The notes under the pieces were generated by a model. The model worked only from the letters and a program-made list of their open reading frames with translations, did no database searches and had not been told where the DNA came from. A stretch of 28,445 nucleotides of DNA, from the NCBI GenBank assembly GCA_937973935.1, contig CALJJF010000051.1:1-28445 (forward strand), written 5' to 3'. Positions 14,826 through 22,788 of the stretch are shown here, one piece after another; the first letter of the stretch is position 1, and each line of letters opens with the position of its first letter. This DNA is from MKRK01 sp001896915 (GTDB taxonomy: Bacteria > Bacillota > Clostridia > Oscillospirales > Acutalibacteraceae). Position numbers and translations under genes: made by a program.

Positions 14826-15113
14826 ATGATTAAGCATATGGTGATTTTTAATCTGAAACATGAGACAGACGCTGCTGAAACGAAACAGTTTTTGAAGGAC
14901 GGGGAAACGATTTTGACCTCCATTCCCGGCGTGCAGAATTTCGGGGTGTTCCGCCAGGTCAGCAAGAAAAATGATTATGATTTCGGGTTTTCCATGGAGT
15001 TTGAAAACGAACAGGCCTACGAGAATTATAACAAACATTTTCTCCATGTGAATTTTGTGGAGACCCGCTGGAACGAAGAAGTAACAAAGTTCCTTGAAAT
15101 TGATTTTACTTAA
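14826..15113 (+). CDS. Dabb-domain (stress-responsive alpha/beta barrel) protein
   Basis: The protein has 95 residues, covering one Dabb domain: MIKHMVIFNLK at the start, IPGVQNFGVF in the middle and YDFGFSMEFENEQAYENY before a conserved HxxF segment. Family members are small dimeric ferredoxin-like barrels of mostly unknown function. The ATG at 14826 has AAGGGGA; the frame is open upstream into the XRE gene but that part is not homologous. A strong terminator follows. Confidence 0.9.
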   Translation: MIKHMVIFNLKHETDAAETKQFLKDGETILTSIPGVQNFGVFRQVSKKNDYDFGFSMEFENEQAYENYNKHFLHVNFVETRWNEEVTKFLEIDFT

Positions 15114-15128
15114 TATCAACGGATCAAA

Positions 15129-15170
15129 AACCCCATGAATGTATTTTCATTCATGGGGTTTCTGATTTTT
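15129..15170 (+). terminator. Rho-independent terminator after the Dabb gene
   Basis: AACCCCATGAATG (15129-15141) pairs perfectly with CATTCATGGGGTT (15148-15160) around TATTTT, followed by a T-rich run ending in five T. An A-run on the other side would let it act in both directions. Confidence 0.85.
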
Positions 15171-15231
15171 GAACAGGGAAGCCGAACTTCTCATCAAACG
15201 GTGCATATGATAAAGTGAAAGGAGGGACAAA

Positions 15232-15690
15232 ATGGGTAATTGTCGATCAAACAGAAAGGATGCCGGGGTCAATGTCACCTCTCAGGCACATGATTACGGA
15301 GCACAACCCTTTGTAACAAACATCAGAAAAGCAACCCTGTGCAATTCGAATTATCGTACCGTATTGTGGACAGGTACATATTTACAGCTCACTTTAATGA
15401 GCATCAACCCGGGAGAAGACATCGGGCTGGAAAATCATCCGGAGCTTGACCAGTGTATCACAGTCGAACAGGGATGCGGGATAGTAATCATGGGGAACAA
15501 TGAAGAACAGCAGGGCAATGAAATTAAAATCAGATGCAACGATGTTATTATCATTCCTGCAGGCACATGGCACAATCTGATCAACACCGGCTGTAGTCCG
15601 CTGAAGCTCTATTCCGTTTATGCACCGCCCCAACATCCCTTTGGAACCGTTCAAGCAACAAAACAGGATGCAGAGAATGAAAAAAGCTGA
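15232..15690 (+). CDS. Cupin-domain protein
   Basis: The protein has 152 residues and a single cupin barrel over about residues 45-135. Metal-ligand positions are visible in ENHPELDQC (His69, Glu71) and PAGTWHNLIN (His114). It resembles the small mannose-6-phosphate-isomerase-like cupins of Clostridia, whose substrates are mostly unknown. The N-terminal 25 residues are unstructured and contain polar residues. The start has an excellent AAAGGAGGG site. It is a monocistronic unit between two terminators. Confidence 0.85.
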   Translation: MGNCRSNRKDAGVNVTSQAHDYGAQPFVTNIRKATLCNSNYRTVLWTGTYLQLTLMSINPGEDIGLENHPELDQCITVEQGCGIVIMGNNEEQQGNEIKIRCNDVIIIPAGTWHNLINTGCSPLKLYSVYAPPQHPFGTVQATKQDAENEKS

Positions 15691-15709
15691 CGGACGCTTC
15701 CAATCATAA

Positions 15710-15746
15710 AACCACAAAGGCAACCGAAGCCTTTGTGGTTTTGTTT
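15710..15746. terminator. Bidirectional terminator between the cupin gene and the trp operon
   Basis: CCACAAAGGC (15712-15721) pairs with GCCTTTGTGG (15729-15738), with two more A-T pairs at the base and TTTTGTTT after it. On the minus strand the same hairpin is followed by TTTTATG, so it can end both the convergent cupin and trpA transcripts. Confidence 0.85.
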
Positions 15747-15750
15747 ATGG

Positions 15751-16536
15751 TCAATTCAGGGCAGCCTTCAGCTCTCTTACAAAGGAAGAAACGTGGGCGG
15801 ATGATTTTTCTCCGTATTCTCCTACAATTTTAACAATGGCACTGCCGACGATCAGTCCGTCGGCATATTGCTTCAGGGCTTTCACCTGTTCAGGACCCGA
15901 AATGCCGAAGCCGAGAGCGGTAGGGACGGTTGTATGCTTGTTGATTTCCGAAAAGAATTCGTTAAAATCCGTGGTGAAATCAGACCGGAGCCCTGTGACG
16001 CCCAAAGAAGAAACGCAGTATAAAAACCCTTCGCTGTCGGCGGCGATTTTTGCGATTCGAGCCTTTGAGGTGGGGGCAACCAGATTGATCACAGAAACCC
16101 CCTGTGCTCTCGCTTCGTCGATGATTTCGTCCCGCTCCTCAAAGGGCATGTCGGGAACGATTACGCCGTCGATTCCTGCTTCCTTACAGCGGGAAAAGAA
16201 CGCCGCACTGCCGTATTTGAACAGGCTGTTTAAATACATCATAAGTAACAAGGGCATGTCGGTTTTTTTCCGAAGCCGTTCCACCATGGAAAATATGTCG
16301 TGTAAGGTAACTGCATTTTTGAGTGCCCGCAGGCTGGCGGCTTCAATCACAGGACCCTCCGCTACCGGGTCGGAGAAGGGCACGCCGATTTCAATCAGGT
16401 CGGCCCCTGCCTGTTCCATTTCCAAAATAAGCTGTTCGGTGGTTTTGATGTCCGGATCCCCTGCAGTTATGAAGGTGATCAGGGCTTTTTTGTTTTGTTT
16501 CTTTAGGGTTTCAAAGCGCGTGTCGATTCTATTCAT
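15751..16536 (-). CDS. trpA: Tryptophan synthase alpha subunit
   Basis: The protein has 261 residues, the usual TrpA length. It cleaves indole-3-glycerol phosphate to indole, which is channelled to TrpB. The catalytic Glu lies in DLIEIGVPFSDP, the catalytic Asp in DGVIVPDMPFEE, and the phosphate-binding part in GFGISGPEQV and GLIVGSAIV. I chose the ATG at 16536 (MNRIDTRFETL); the longer open frame upstream lies inside trpB and is not homologous. It overlaps trpB by 8 bp (ATGAATAG), so translation is coupled. It is the last gene of the operon. Confidence 0.97.
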   Translation of the reverse strand: MNRIDTRFETLKKQNKKALITFITAGDPDIKTTEQLILEMEQAGADLIEIGVPFSDPVAEGPVIEAASLRALKNAVTLHDIFSMVERLRKKTDMPLLLMMYLNSLFKYGSAAFFSRCKEAGIDGVIVPDMPFEERDEIIDEARAQGVSVINLVAPTSKARIAKIAADSEGFLYCVSSLGVTGLRSDFTTDFNEFFSEINKHTTVPTALGFGISGPEQVKALKQYADGLIVGSAIVKIVGEYGEKSSAHVSSFVRELKAALN

Positions 16537-17722
16537 GGAGATGCACCCCCCTGTAACGGGCAATTTGATAAACGTCCTTGTCGCCTCTGCCTGAAAGATT
16601 GATGACAATAATTTTGTCCGGTTCCATTGCGGGTGCAAGCTTCATCGCCAGCGCAACCGCATGGGCAGACTCGATGGCAGGAATAATCCCTTCGGTGCGG
16701 GAAAGGTATTCAAAGGCACAAACAGCCTCTTCGTCGGTAACAGGATAATATTCGCCTCTGCCGGTGGTGTGTAAATCCGCATGCTCCGGACCGATGCCGG
16801 GATAATCAAGCCCGGCGGAGATGGAATAGACCGGTGTGATCTGCCCGAAATCATCCTGCAGAAAAATAGACTTCATCCCGTGGAAAATGCCCACGCTGCC
16901 CTTGGTCAGGGTGGCGGCGTGCAAATCGGTATCTGCACCCTTTCCTGCAGCTTCTGCACCAATCAACCGTACGCCGGTGTCAGGGATAAACTCATAAAAC
17001 ATCCCCATGGCGTTGGACCCGCCGCCCACACAGGCAATGACACAGTCCGGCAAACGATTTTCTTTTTCCATAAGCTGTGCTTTTGTTTCTTCTCCGATGA
17101 TTTTCTGAAAATCCCGGACAATGGTGGGGTAAGGATGAGGACCCATCACAGAGCCGAGAAGAAAATAGGTATTGACCGCGTCCTGGGTCCACACTCGGAA
17201 GGCTTCGTTCACGGCGTCCTTCAGAGTTCCCGTACCGGAGGTGACTTTTGTGACACGGGCGCCCAAAAGCTCCATGCGGAACACATTCAGCGCCTGGCGC
17301 TCCATGTCCTCGGCACCCATAAAAATCTCACATTCCATACCGAAATAGGCGGCGGCCGTAGCGGTGGCAACTCCGTGCTGCCCTGCCCCTGTTTCTGCAA
17401 TCAGCCGGGTTTTGCCCATCCGTTTGGCAAGCAGCGCCTGCCCCATTACGTTGTTGATTTTATGCGAACCGGTATGGTTCAGATCCTCACGCTTAATATA
17501 GATTTTTGCACCGCCCAGATCCGCTGTCATTTTTGAGGCATAGTAAAGCATGGACGGTCTTCCGGCATAGTCCCGGTATAGGGTGGAAAGCTCTGCTTGA
17601 AACCCGTCATCGTGTTTCAGGGTTTCATAGGAAGCCTCCAGCTCATACAATGCATTCATCAGCGTTTCCGGCACATATTGACCGCCAAAGCCGCCAAATC
17701 TGCCTTTTCCGGTTTTATTCAC
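16529..17722 (-). CDS. trpB: Tryptophan synthase beta subunit
   Basis: PLP enzyme that joins indole and serine to give tryptophan. The PLP lysine lies in HTGSHKINN (near residue 88), the catalytic Glu in AETGAGQHG, and the phosphate-binding loop in GGGSNAMG. I set the start at the GTG at 17722 (397 residues), since AAGGAG lies 8 bases upstream of it; a GTG three codons earlier at 17731 would be too close to that site. The start overlaps the end of trpF by 8 bp, continuing the coupled arrangement. Confidence 0.97.
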   Translation of the reverse strand: MNKTGKGRFGGFGGQYVPETLMNALYELEASYETLKHDDGFQAELSTLYRDYAGRPSMLYYASKMTADLGGAKIYIKREDLNHTGSHKINNVMGQALLAKRMGKTRLIAETGAGQHGVATATAAAYFGMECEIFMGAEDMERQALNVFRMELLGARVTKVTSGTGTLKDAVNEAFRVWTQDAVNTYFLLGSVMGPHPYPTIVRDFQKIIGEETKAQLMEKENRLPDCVIACVGGGSNAMGMFYEFIPDTGVRLIGAEAAGKGADTDLHAATLTKGSVGIFHGMKSIFLQDDFGQITPVYSISAGLDYPGIGPEHADLHTTGRGEYYPVTDEEAVCAFEYLSRTEGIIPAIESAHAVALAMKLAPAMEPDKIIVINLSGRGDKDVYQIARYRGVHLHE

Positions 17723-18347
17723 TCTGCTCACTCCTTAATAGTGTCATGATTGTTTTTATTTTTTTCCTATCCTTCACGCCGTCTGTTTCAATGCCGCTGG
17801 AAATATCTACTCCAAAGGGGGAAGTGGCACGGATGGCTGGAAGAATTGTTTCGGCATTCAGCCCCCCTGCCAGAATCAGGGGCTTCCCAAGGCTGTCCCG
17901 AACGCGTTGAATGATATCCCAGTTTGCTTTGTGTCCTGTTCCGCCGTAAGCGGTTTGGGTGAAGGCATCCCCGAGAACACAACTGACCGGCAATCGGGCA
18001 GCGGCAAGAAGGCTTTGTTCGTCCGTTACCCTGACGGCCTTCCAGATCTGCTTTTCCGGAAACACCTCGGCTAAGACGGTGACATAATCGGCGCTTTCGT
18101 CGCCGTGGAGCTGAAGGATGTCAAGACCCGTTTGTTCTACGATTTTGACGAGAGTGGGGAATTCCTCATTGACAAAGACCCCGACGGTTTTGATTTCTTT
18201 GTGAAGGGGTTCCTTCAGCCGAAGGACTTCTTCCGGAGTAACCCTCCGTTTACTCTCGGCAAGGACAAAGCCAATACAATCGGGACGGAACTCGTTACAA
18301 TATAAAATATCCTCGGGTCGGCGGATGCCGCAAAGCTTGATCATCAT
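17715..18347 (-). CDS. trpF: Phosphoribosylanthranilate isomerase
   Basis: The protein has 210 residues. Amadori rearrangement of phosphoribosylanthranilate to CdRP. The start MIKLCGIRRPED contains the catalytic Cys of the KxCGI motif; the catalytic Asp is in FGVDISSGIET, and LQLHGDES and LAGGLNAE are the barrel phosphate-binding segments. The ATG overlaps the trpC stop as ATGA; a second ATG follows at once and either may be used. The longer open frame upstream lies within trpC and is not TrpF-like. It is a separate trpF, not fused to trpC as in enterobacteria. Confidence 0.96.
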   Translation of the reverse strand: MMIKLCGIRRPEDILYCNEFRPDCIGFVLAESKRRVTPEEVLRLKEPLHKEIKTVGVFVNEEFPTLVKIVEQTGLDILQLHGDESADYVTVLAEVFPEKQIWKAVRVTDEQSLLAAARLPVSCVLGDAFTQTAYGGTGHKANWDIIQRVRDSLGKPLILAGGLNAETILPAIRATSPFGVDISSGIETDGVKDRKKIKTIMTLLRSEQSE

Positions 18348-19123
18348 ACGTCTGCCCTCAAGTGCTTCAGAGAGTTGGCAACATCGCCACTTCTCATGAG
18401 GGTTTCGCCAATCAAAACGGCGTTTGCCCCTGCCGCTTTCAGCCTCTTCATATCTGCATTTGTAGCAATCCCACTTTCCGAAACGATGATGCAATGCTTC
18501 GGAATGGACGGAATCAGCCGTTCTGTGGTCGCCAAATCCACATGAAAGGTCGTCAGATCCCGGTTGTTGATGCCGATGATGTCTGCGCCGGCGGCAATGG
18601 CTTTTTCAAGCTCGTTTTCCTGATGCACCTCCACAAGGCAGTGAAGCCCCAGGGATTTGGCAAGGGTGAGAAAACCTTTCATGGTTTCTGTGTCCAGCAC
18701 GCCTGCAATCAGCAAAACCGCATCTGCACCCATTACCCGTGCCTCATAAATCTGATATTCATCAAAAATAAAATCCTTGCGTAAGAGGGGAAGCTTCACA
18801 TGTTTTCTGATTTCACATAAGTATTCACTGCTTCCTTGAAAATAATACTCTTCTGTCAGCACAGAAATGGCATTTACTCCCGCACCTTCGTAGCATACCG
18901 CGGTTTCCACCGGATAAAAATCCCCCCGGATGACCCCCTTGGAGGGTGATGCCTTCTTCACTTCGGCAATCACGGCCAGCGGCTCAGAGGACAAAGCCTG
19001 GTAAAAGTCAATGGGTGGCTCCTGTTTTGCTGCCACCGCTTGCTTGATTTCCTCCAAAGACACCTTGCTTTTTTCTTTCTCCAGTTGGTCTTTTCGTTTA
19101 CAGAGTATTTCATCTAAAATCAT
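18344..19123 (-). CDS. trpC: Indole-3-glycerol phosphate synthase
   Basis: The protein has 259 residues and closes the indole ring from CdRP. IAEVKKASPSKG carries the conserved substrate-binding and catalytic lysine, LLRKDFIFDEYQIYEA the catalytic Lys, IGINNRDLTTF and VSESGI the phosphate site. I chose the ATG at 19123 (MILDEILCKRK) with GAGGAA upstream; an in-frame TTG ten codons earlier overlaps trpD and is less likely. It begins 10 bp after the trpGD stop. Confidence 0.96.
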   Translation of the reverse strand: MILDEILCKRKDQLEKEKSKVSLEEIKQAVAAKQEPPIDFYQALSSEPLAVIAEVKKASPSKGVIRGDFYPVETAVCYEGAGVNAISVLTEEYYFQGSSEYLCEIRKHVKLPLLRKDFIFDEYQIYEARVMGADAVLLIAGVLDTETMKGFLTLAKSLGLHCLVEVHQENELEKAIAAGADIIGINNRDLTTFHVDLATTERLIPSIPKHCIIVSESGIATNADMKRLKAAGANAVLIGETLMRSGDVANSLKHLRADV

Positions 19124-19133
19124 ATCAAATTCC

Positions 19134-20765
19134 TCATTTGTTGGTTTCTTCAATCAGCTCGTTTAATTTGGCCAGCGCTTTTCCGCTGTCAATGGAATCG
19201 CGGGCCAGCTCCATGCCGGCTTCCATGCTGTCCGCTTTGCCTGCCGCATAGAGGGCCGCCGCCGCATTGAGAAGCACCACGTCTCGTTGCTCGCCCACCC
19301 CGCCCTGCAGAATGCCCAGGGTGATTTTGGCGTTTTCCTCTGCGGTACCGCCCAGGAGGGTGCTCTGGTCGGCTGTGCTGACACCATACATTTCCGGGGA
19401 AATTTCATATTGCGTGATTTCGCCACGGTTTACTTCATAAATGGTGGTTTCGCCGGTGATGGTGATTTCGTCCAGCCCGTCTGCCCCGTGGCAGATCAAG
19501 GCTTTTTTGACTCCCAGATTGGCAAGCACCTGAGCCATCACGGGAAGCAGCTCTTTGTCATATACCCCAAGCAGCATATATTCCGCAGAAGCAGGGCTGG
19601 AAAGAGGACCAAGAATATTAAACACGCTCCTGACGCCCAGTTCACGGCGGGGAGAAGCGGCAAACTTCATGGATTTGTGAAACACCGGGGCAAACATAAA
19701 AGAAATGCCGATGTGTTCCAGGCAAGCCCTTGCTTTTTCGGGTGTGATGTTGATTTTTACCCCCAATGCTTCCAATACGTCCGCACTGCCGGAACGGCTG
19801 GAAACACTGCGGTTGCCGTGTTTGGCGACGGAAGCGCCGGCCCCGGCCACCACAAAGGCGGTGGTGGTTGATATATTAAAAGTGTTTGCCATGTCGCCGC
19901 CGGTGCCCACCACGTCAATAACGGAGGTTTCGTTGGGAACCTTGGAGGATTTTTTGCGCATGGCACGGGCAAATCCTGTGATTTCTTCGATGGTTTCCTT
20001 TTTCATGCGTAAAGCGGTCAGGAAGGATCCGATTTGGGCGTCTGTTGCGCCCCCCTCCATGATGCATTCCATGGCGGTAAAGGCTTCGCTTTCGCTCAAA
20101 TCCCCGCCCTCGATCACCGTTTTGAGATAAGGCTTGAGCAAAATACGTTCCGCAGAGGGCAAAAGCTCCTCCTGGGGGGGTGCAATATCAATGCCCGCCA
20201 CCTCAGAAAGAAAATTACGTATCATTTTTTTACCGAACTTGGTCATCACCGACTCCGGGTGGAACTGAACGCCGAACAGGGGATATTTTCTGTGCTGCAG
20301 CGCCATGATGAGTCCGTCTTCTGTTTGGGCGATGACCTGCAGACTTTCGGGAAAGGTTGCTCGTTCAACAATCAGGGAATGGTACCGTGCCACGGTGATT
20401 TTATCCGGCAGGTTTTTGAAAATCCGGGAAGCAGTGTCAATCGTTACCTCGCTGGACTTTCCGTGGACCTGTTCGCCTGCGATGATGACATGGCCGCCCA
20501 TGGCTTCTCCGATGGCCTGATGACCGAGACAGACACCAAGCAGGGGCACGGTGGGTGCAAAGGTACGGATGACCTCCATGGAAATTCCGGCGTAAGACGG
20601 GAACCCCGGCCCCGGGGAAATCACAATAGCTTCGGGTTTCATTTTCCGGATCTCGTCCAGCGTGATTTCATCGTTACGAAATACCCGGATCTCTGCATAG
20701 AGCTCACCGATATACTGATACAGGTTATAGGTGAAGGAATCATAATTGTCAATTAACAGGATCAT
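19134..20765 (-). CDS. trpGD: Bifunctional anthranilate synthase glutaminase / anthranilate phosphoribosyltransferase (TrpG-TrpD fusion)
   Basis: The protein has 543 residues. Residues 1 to about 190 are the glutamine amidotransferase TrpG: VISPGPGFP, the nucleophile Cys in GVCLGHQAIG, and the His-Glu pair in FHPESV. Residues about 205-540 are TrpD: DVVGTGGDMANTFN (PRPP-binding glycine loop), KHGNRSVSSRSGSADVLE, and VFNILGPLSSP. TrpG feeds ammonia to TrpE; TrpD adds the phosphoribosyl group to anthranilate. The fusion is a known variant, also seen in E. coli. The ATG at 20765 (MILLIDNYDSF) has GGAG 7 bases upstream. A hairpin and pairing partner lie just upstream of this site. Confidence 0.96.
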   Translation of the reverse strand: MILLIDNYDSFTYNLYQYIGELYAEIRVFRNDEITLDEIRKMKPEAIVISPGPGFPSYAGISMEVIRTFAPTVPLLGVCLGHQAIGEAMGGHVIIAGEQVHGKSSEVTIDTASRIFKNLPDKITVARYHSLIVERATFPESLQVIAQTEDGLIMALQHRKYPLFGVQFHPESVMTKFGKKMIRNFLSEVAGIDIAPPQEELLPSAERILLKPYLKTVIEGGDLSESEAFTAMECIMEGGATDAQIGSFLTALRMKKETIEEITGFARAMRKKSSKVPNETSVIDVVGTGGDMANTFNISTTTAFVVAGAGASVAKHGNRSVSSRSGSADVLEALGVKINITPEKARACLEHIGISFMFAPVFHKSMKFAASPRRELGVRSVFNILGPLSSPASAEYMLLGVYDKELLPVMAQVLANLGVKKALICHGADGLDEITITGETTIYEVNRGEITQYEISPEMYGVSTADQSTLLGGTAEENAKITLGILQGGVGEQRDVVLLNAAAALYAAGKADSMEAGMELARDSIDSGKALAKLNELIEETNK

Positions 20766-20780
20766 AAAAATCTCCATTCT

Positions 20781-20837
20781 CCGGCGATCAGGTTATAGGG
20801 GATGGAAACGCATCATAATTCGCCGGATTATGATGCG
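20781..20837 (-). promoter_or_regulatory. Hairpin with loop complementary to the trpGD RBS-proximal sequence (possible pseudoknot)
   Basis: In the 101-bp trpE-trpGD gap, CGCATCATAAT (20809-20819) and ATTATGATGCG (20827-20837) form a perfect 11-bp stem. The 7-base loop (20820-20826), read in the RNA as CCGGCGA, is fully complementary to UCGCCGG (20781-20787), which lies directly 5' of the trpGD Shine-Dalgarno (AGAAUGGAGA). There is no U-run, so it is not a terminator. A pseudoknot or alternative pairing could tune trpGD translation. Not all seven pairs could form at once in a strict H-type fold. Confidence 0.5.
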
Positions 20838-20866
20838 GGTGAAAGAACAACAAAAGCAGCTCTTTG

Positions 20867-22336
20867 TTATATTCCCCTGGCTTCCTCAATGGCTTTCAGC
20901 ATGGCCTTTGCCTTATTTTCGGTTTCTTCAAATTCCCGTTCGGGAACAGAATCGGCAACAATGCCGGCACCTGCCTGGACATAGGCCTTGTTGTCCTTGA
21001 ACAATACCGTACGGATGGCAATGCAGGTGTCGATGTCTCCGTCAAAGGAAATATAGCCTACGGTTCCGCCGTACAGTCCCCGTTTTTCGTTTTCCAGCTC
21101 GTCAATGATTTCCATGGCACGCACCTTTGGCGCTCCGGACAGGGTGCCGGCCGGCAGCACGGCCATCAAAGCGTCCAGCCCTGTTTTGTGCTCCGAGAGC
21201 TTTCCTTTCACGTCGCTGACCAGATGCATGACCTGGGAGTATTTTTCCACCTGCATGAAGGAGGTGACCTCTACCGAGCCGAACCGGGACACCTTGCCCA
21301 CATCGTTTCTGCCCAAATCCACCAGCATGGTATGCTCCGCCCGTTCTTTCAGATCCGAAATCAGGAGGTTTTCCAGTTCCTTGTCTTCTTTTTCGGTTTT
21401 GCCCCGTTTGATGGTGCCGGCAATGGGTCGGGTGGAAATGGTTCCGTCTTCTACGCTGACCAGCATTTCGGGAGAAGCGCCGGCGATATGGTAATTGCTG
21501 AATTTAAAATAGTATAGATAGGGCGAAGGATTGGTTGCCCGCAGCATGCGGTAAACATCAAAGGAGTCGGGGGCATTCTCGGCGACAAAGCGCTGGGAAA
21601 GCACCACCTGAAAAATATCGCCCTTGCGAATGTGCTCTTTGGCAATTTCCACGTTTTCGATGAATTTCTCTTTGGTGAGATTGGAGGAAAAGGAAAGCTC
21701 GCCCGTTGTTTGCTTGGGCTTGTGCTTGGGCACCGCCATTTTGATTTTCTGGGCGATCTCCCCGGCCCGCAAGGTGGCTTCGCTGTAGTTTTTGTCAAAG
21801 TCACCGTTCACGGGAACATTCACAATGATGAGAAGCCGCTGGCGGAAATGGTCAAAAGCGATGATTTCATTGCATACCATAAAATGGCTGTCGGGCATTT
21901 CAAGGTCGTCCTCCGGTGCGTTGACCAGCTTTTTTTCCATGTATCTGACGGTATCATATGCGAAATAACCCACCAGTCCGCCGGAAAGCTTCGGAATATT
22001 TTCAACCTTTGGGCTTTTATACTGATTCAAATAATCGGTGATGTATTGGATAGGATTGTCGATTCGCTGCTGGATTTTCATGTTGTTTTCCTTGACGGTA
22101 ACCACAAAATCCTTGATTTTGATCTCTGCCTTGGAATCCATCCCGATGAAGGAATACCGTCCCCATTGCTCCCCGTTGTCCACGCTTTCCAACAAGAAGC
22201 AGCTGCTTTCTGTTTCCTTCATGGATAAAAATAAATTGATGGGGGTATGGGTGTCCGCCAGCATTTCGTATGCCACGGGAACCAGGTCATACCCTTCCGA
22301 CAGTGCTTTCGCTTGTGACAATGAGGGATAAATCAT
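20867..22336 (-). CDS. trpE: Anthranilate synthase component I
   Basis: The protein has 489 residues. Converts chorismate and ammonia to anthranilate with TrpG. The N-terminal part has the LLESVDNGEQWGRYSFIG region, where tryptophan feedback inhibition acts in this family. The C-terminal chorismate-binding domain has SPEMLV, RPIAGTIKRG, DLGRNDVGKV, LPAGTLSGAPKVRAMEII and VQAGAGIVADS. I set the start at the second of two near ATGs (22336): AAGGAG is 8 bases before it but only 2 before the first. It is the first gene of the operon, behind a T-box. Confidence 0.96.
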   Translation of the reverse strand: MIYPSLSQAKALSEGYDLVPVAYEMLADTHTPINLFLSMKETESSCFLLESVDNGEQWGRYSFIGMDSKAEIKIKDFVVTVKENNMKIQQRIDNPIQYITDYLNQYKSPKVENIPKLSGGLVGYFAYDTVRYMEKKLVNAPEDDLEMPDSHFMVCNEIIAFDHFRQRLLIIVNVPVNGDFDKNYSEATLRAGEIAQKIKMAVPKHKPKQTTGELSFSSNLTKEKFIENVEIAKEHIRKGDIFQVVLSQRFVAENAPDSFDVYRMLRATNPSPYLYYFKFSNYHIAGASPEMLVSVEDGTISTRPIAGTIKRGKTEKEDKELENLLISDLKERAEHTMLVDLGRNDVGKVSRFGSVEVTSFMQVEKYSQVMHLVSDVKGKLSEHKTGLDALMAVLPAGTLSGAPKVRAMEIIDELENEKRGLYGGTVGYISFDGDIDTCIAIRTVLFKDNKAYVQAGAGIVADSVPEREFEETENKAKAMLKAIEEARGI

Positions 22337-22383
22337 AATCATTTCTCCTTAGGTAGATTGCCCTTAGTATGGGCGAAGTTGAT

Positions 22384-22428
22384 AAAATAAAAACAAAAAG
22401 AGCCTATCGTCTATGGGACGATAAGCTC
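22384..22428 (-). terminator. T-box-controlled terminator in the trp leader
   Basis: In the RNA, GAGCUUAUCGUC pairs with GACGAUAGGCUC (complement of 22400-22428, 12 pairs with one G-U), followed by a long U-rich run. It is the off state of the switch; its 5' arm starts just after the antiterminator bases. Confidence 0.9.
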
Positions 22429-22667
22429 GTGGTGCCACCCAAATTCGAGAATATAAAATTCTCCTTCCCGGGTACGCAGCAAAAGTGCATCAATACCCTG
22501 CCCCTGTAACGTGGGGAAACGGCGATAAATAATTGGGAAACCCCGTTCTTTATGCTCCTCACAAATCCATTCATCAAAATCGTATTTGCCGGCATCCCAC
22601 CATCGCCGACTCTCTGAAAAACCGTGTTTTTGACTACTTACCTTTGTTCATCGGATTTTATTTATAA
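22385..22667 (-). ncRNA. Tryptophan T-box riboswitch (trp operon leader)
   Basis: The leader carries the T-box sequence GGGTGGCACCACG (complement of 22428-22440), whose GGTGGCACC part base-pairs with the acceptor end of uncharged tRNA. Upstream are the AGAGAG-type and GGTGGGA segments of the distal Stem I (complement of about 22588-22616). The specifier is read as TGG (complement of 22567-22569) in GAATGGA, the tryptophan codon, which agrees with the downstream genes. Uncharged tRNA-Trp should stabilise the antiterminator and allow expression; charged tRNA permits the terminator. The specifier was placed by comparison with remembered T-boxes. Confidence 0.92.
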
Positions 22668-22673
22668 TTCTAT

Positions 22674-22701
22674 ATTATACAGACGATGCGAAAAATGTCA
22701 A
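22674..22701 (-). promoter_or_regulatory. Sigma-A promoter of the trp operon
   Basis: Perfect TTGACA (complement of 22696-22701), 16-bp spacer and perfect TATAAT (complement of 22674-22679). Transcription should start near 22667, giving a leader of about 330 nt. Confidence 0.9.
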
Positions 22702-22788
22702 TCATAAAATTTAACAATTTTGACATATATAATTTTTATATATCATGTTATAATGTACATAAAAAGGCTGCTTTCGGTTTTTTTGGCA
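22702..22788. other. AT-rich gap between spoIID and the trp promoter
   Basis: No gene is seen. The stretch is AT-rich and includes an imperfect palindrome around 22721-22747 (ACATATATAA/TTATATAT). This may help end the spoIID transcript, but no GC-rich terminator hairpin is present. Confidence 0.4.

Noticed and set aside
16537..16638. N-terminal extension of TrpA within trpB.
   Set aside because: The extension is trpB sequence read in another frame; TrpA homology begins at the ATG at 16536.
22713..22755. TTGACA followed by TATAAT on the plus strand upstream of 22760.
   Set aside because: The spacer is about 23 bp, too long for a sigma-A promoter, and no plus-strand gene follows, as spoIID lies on the minus strand.
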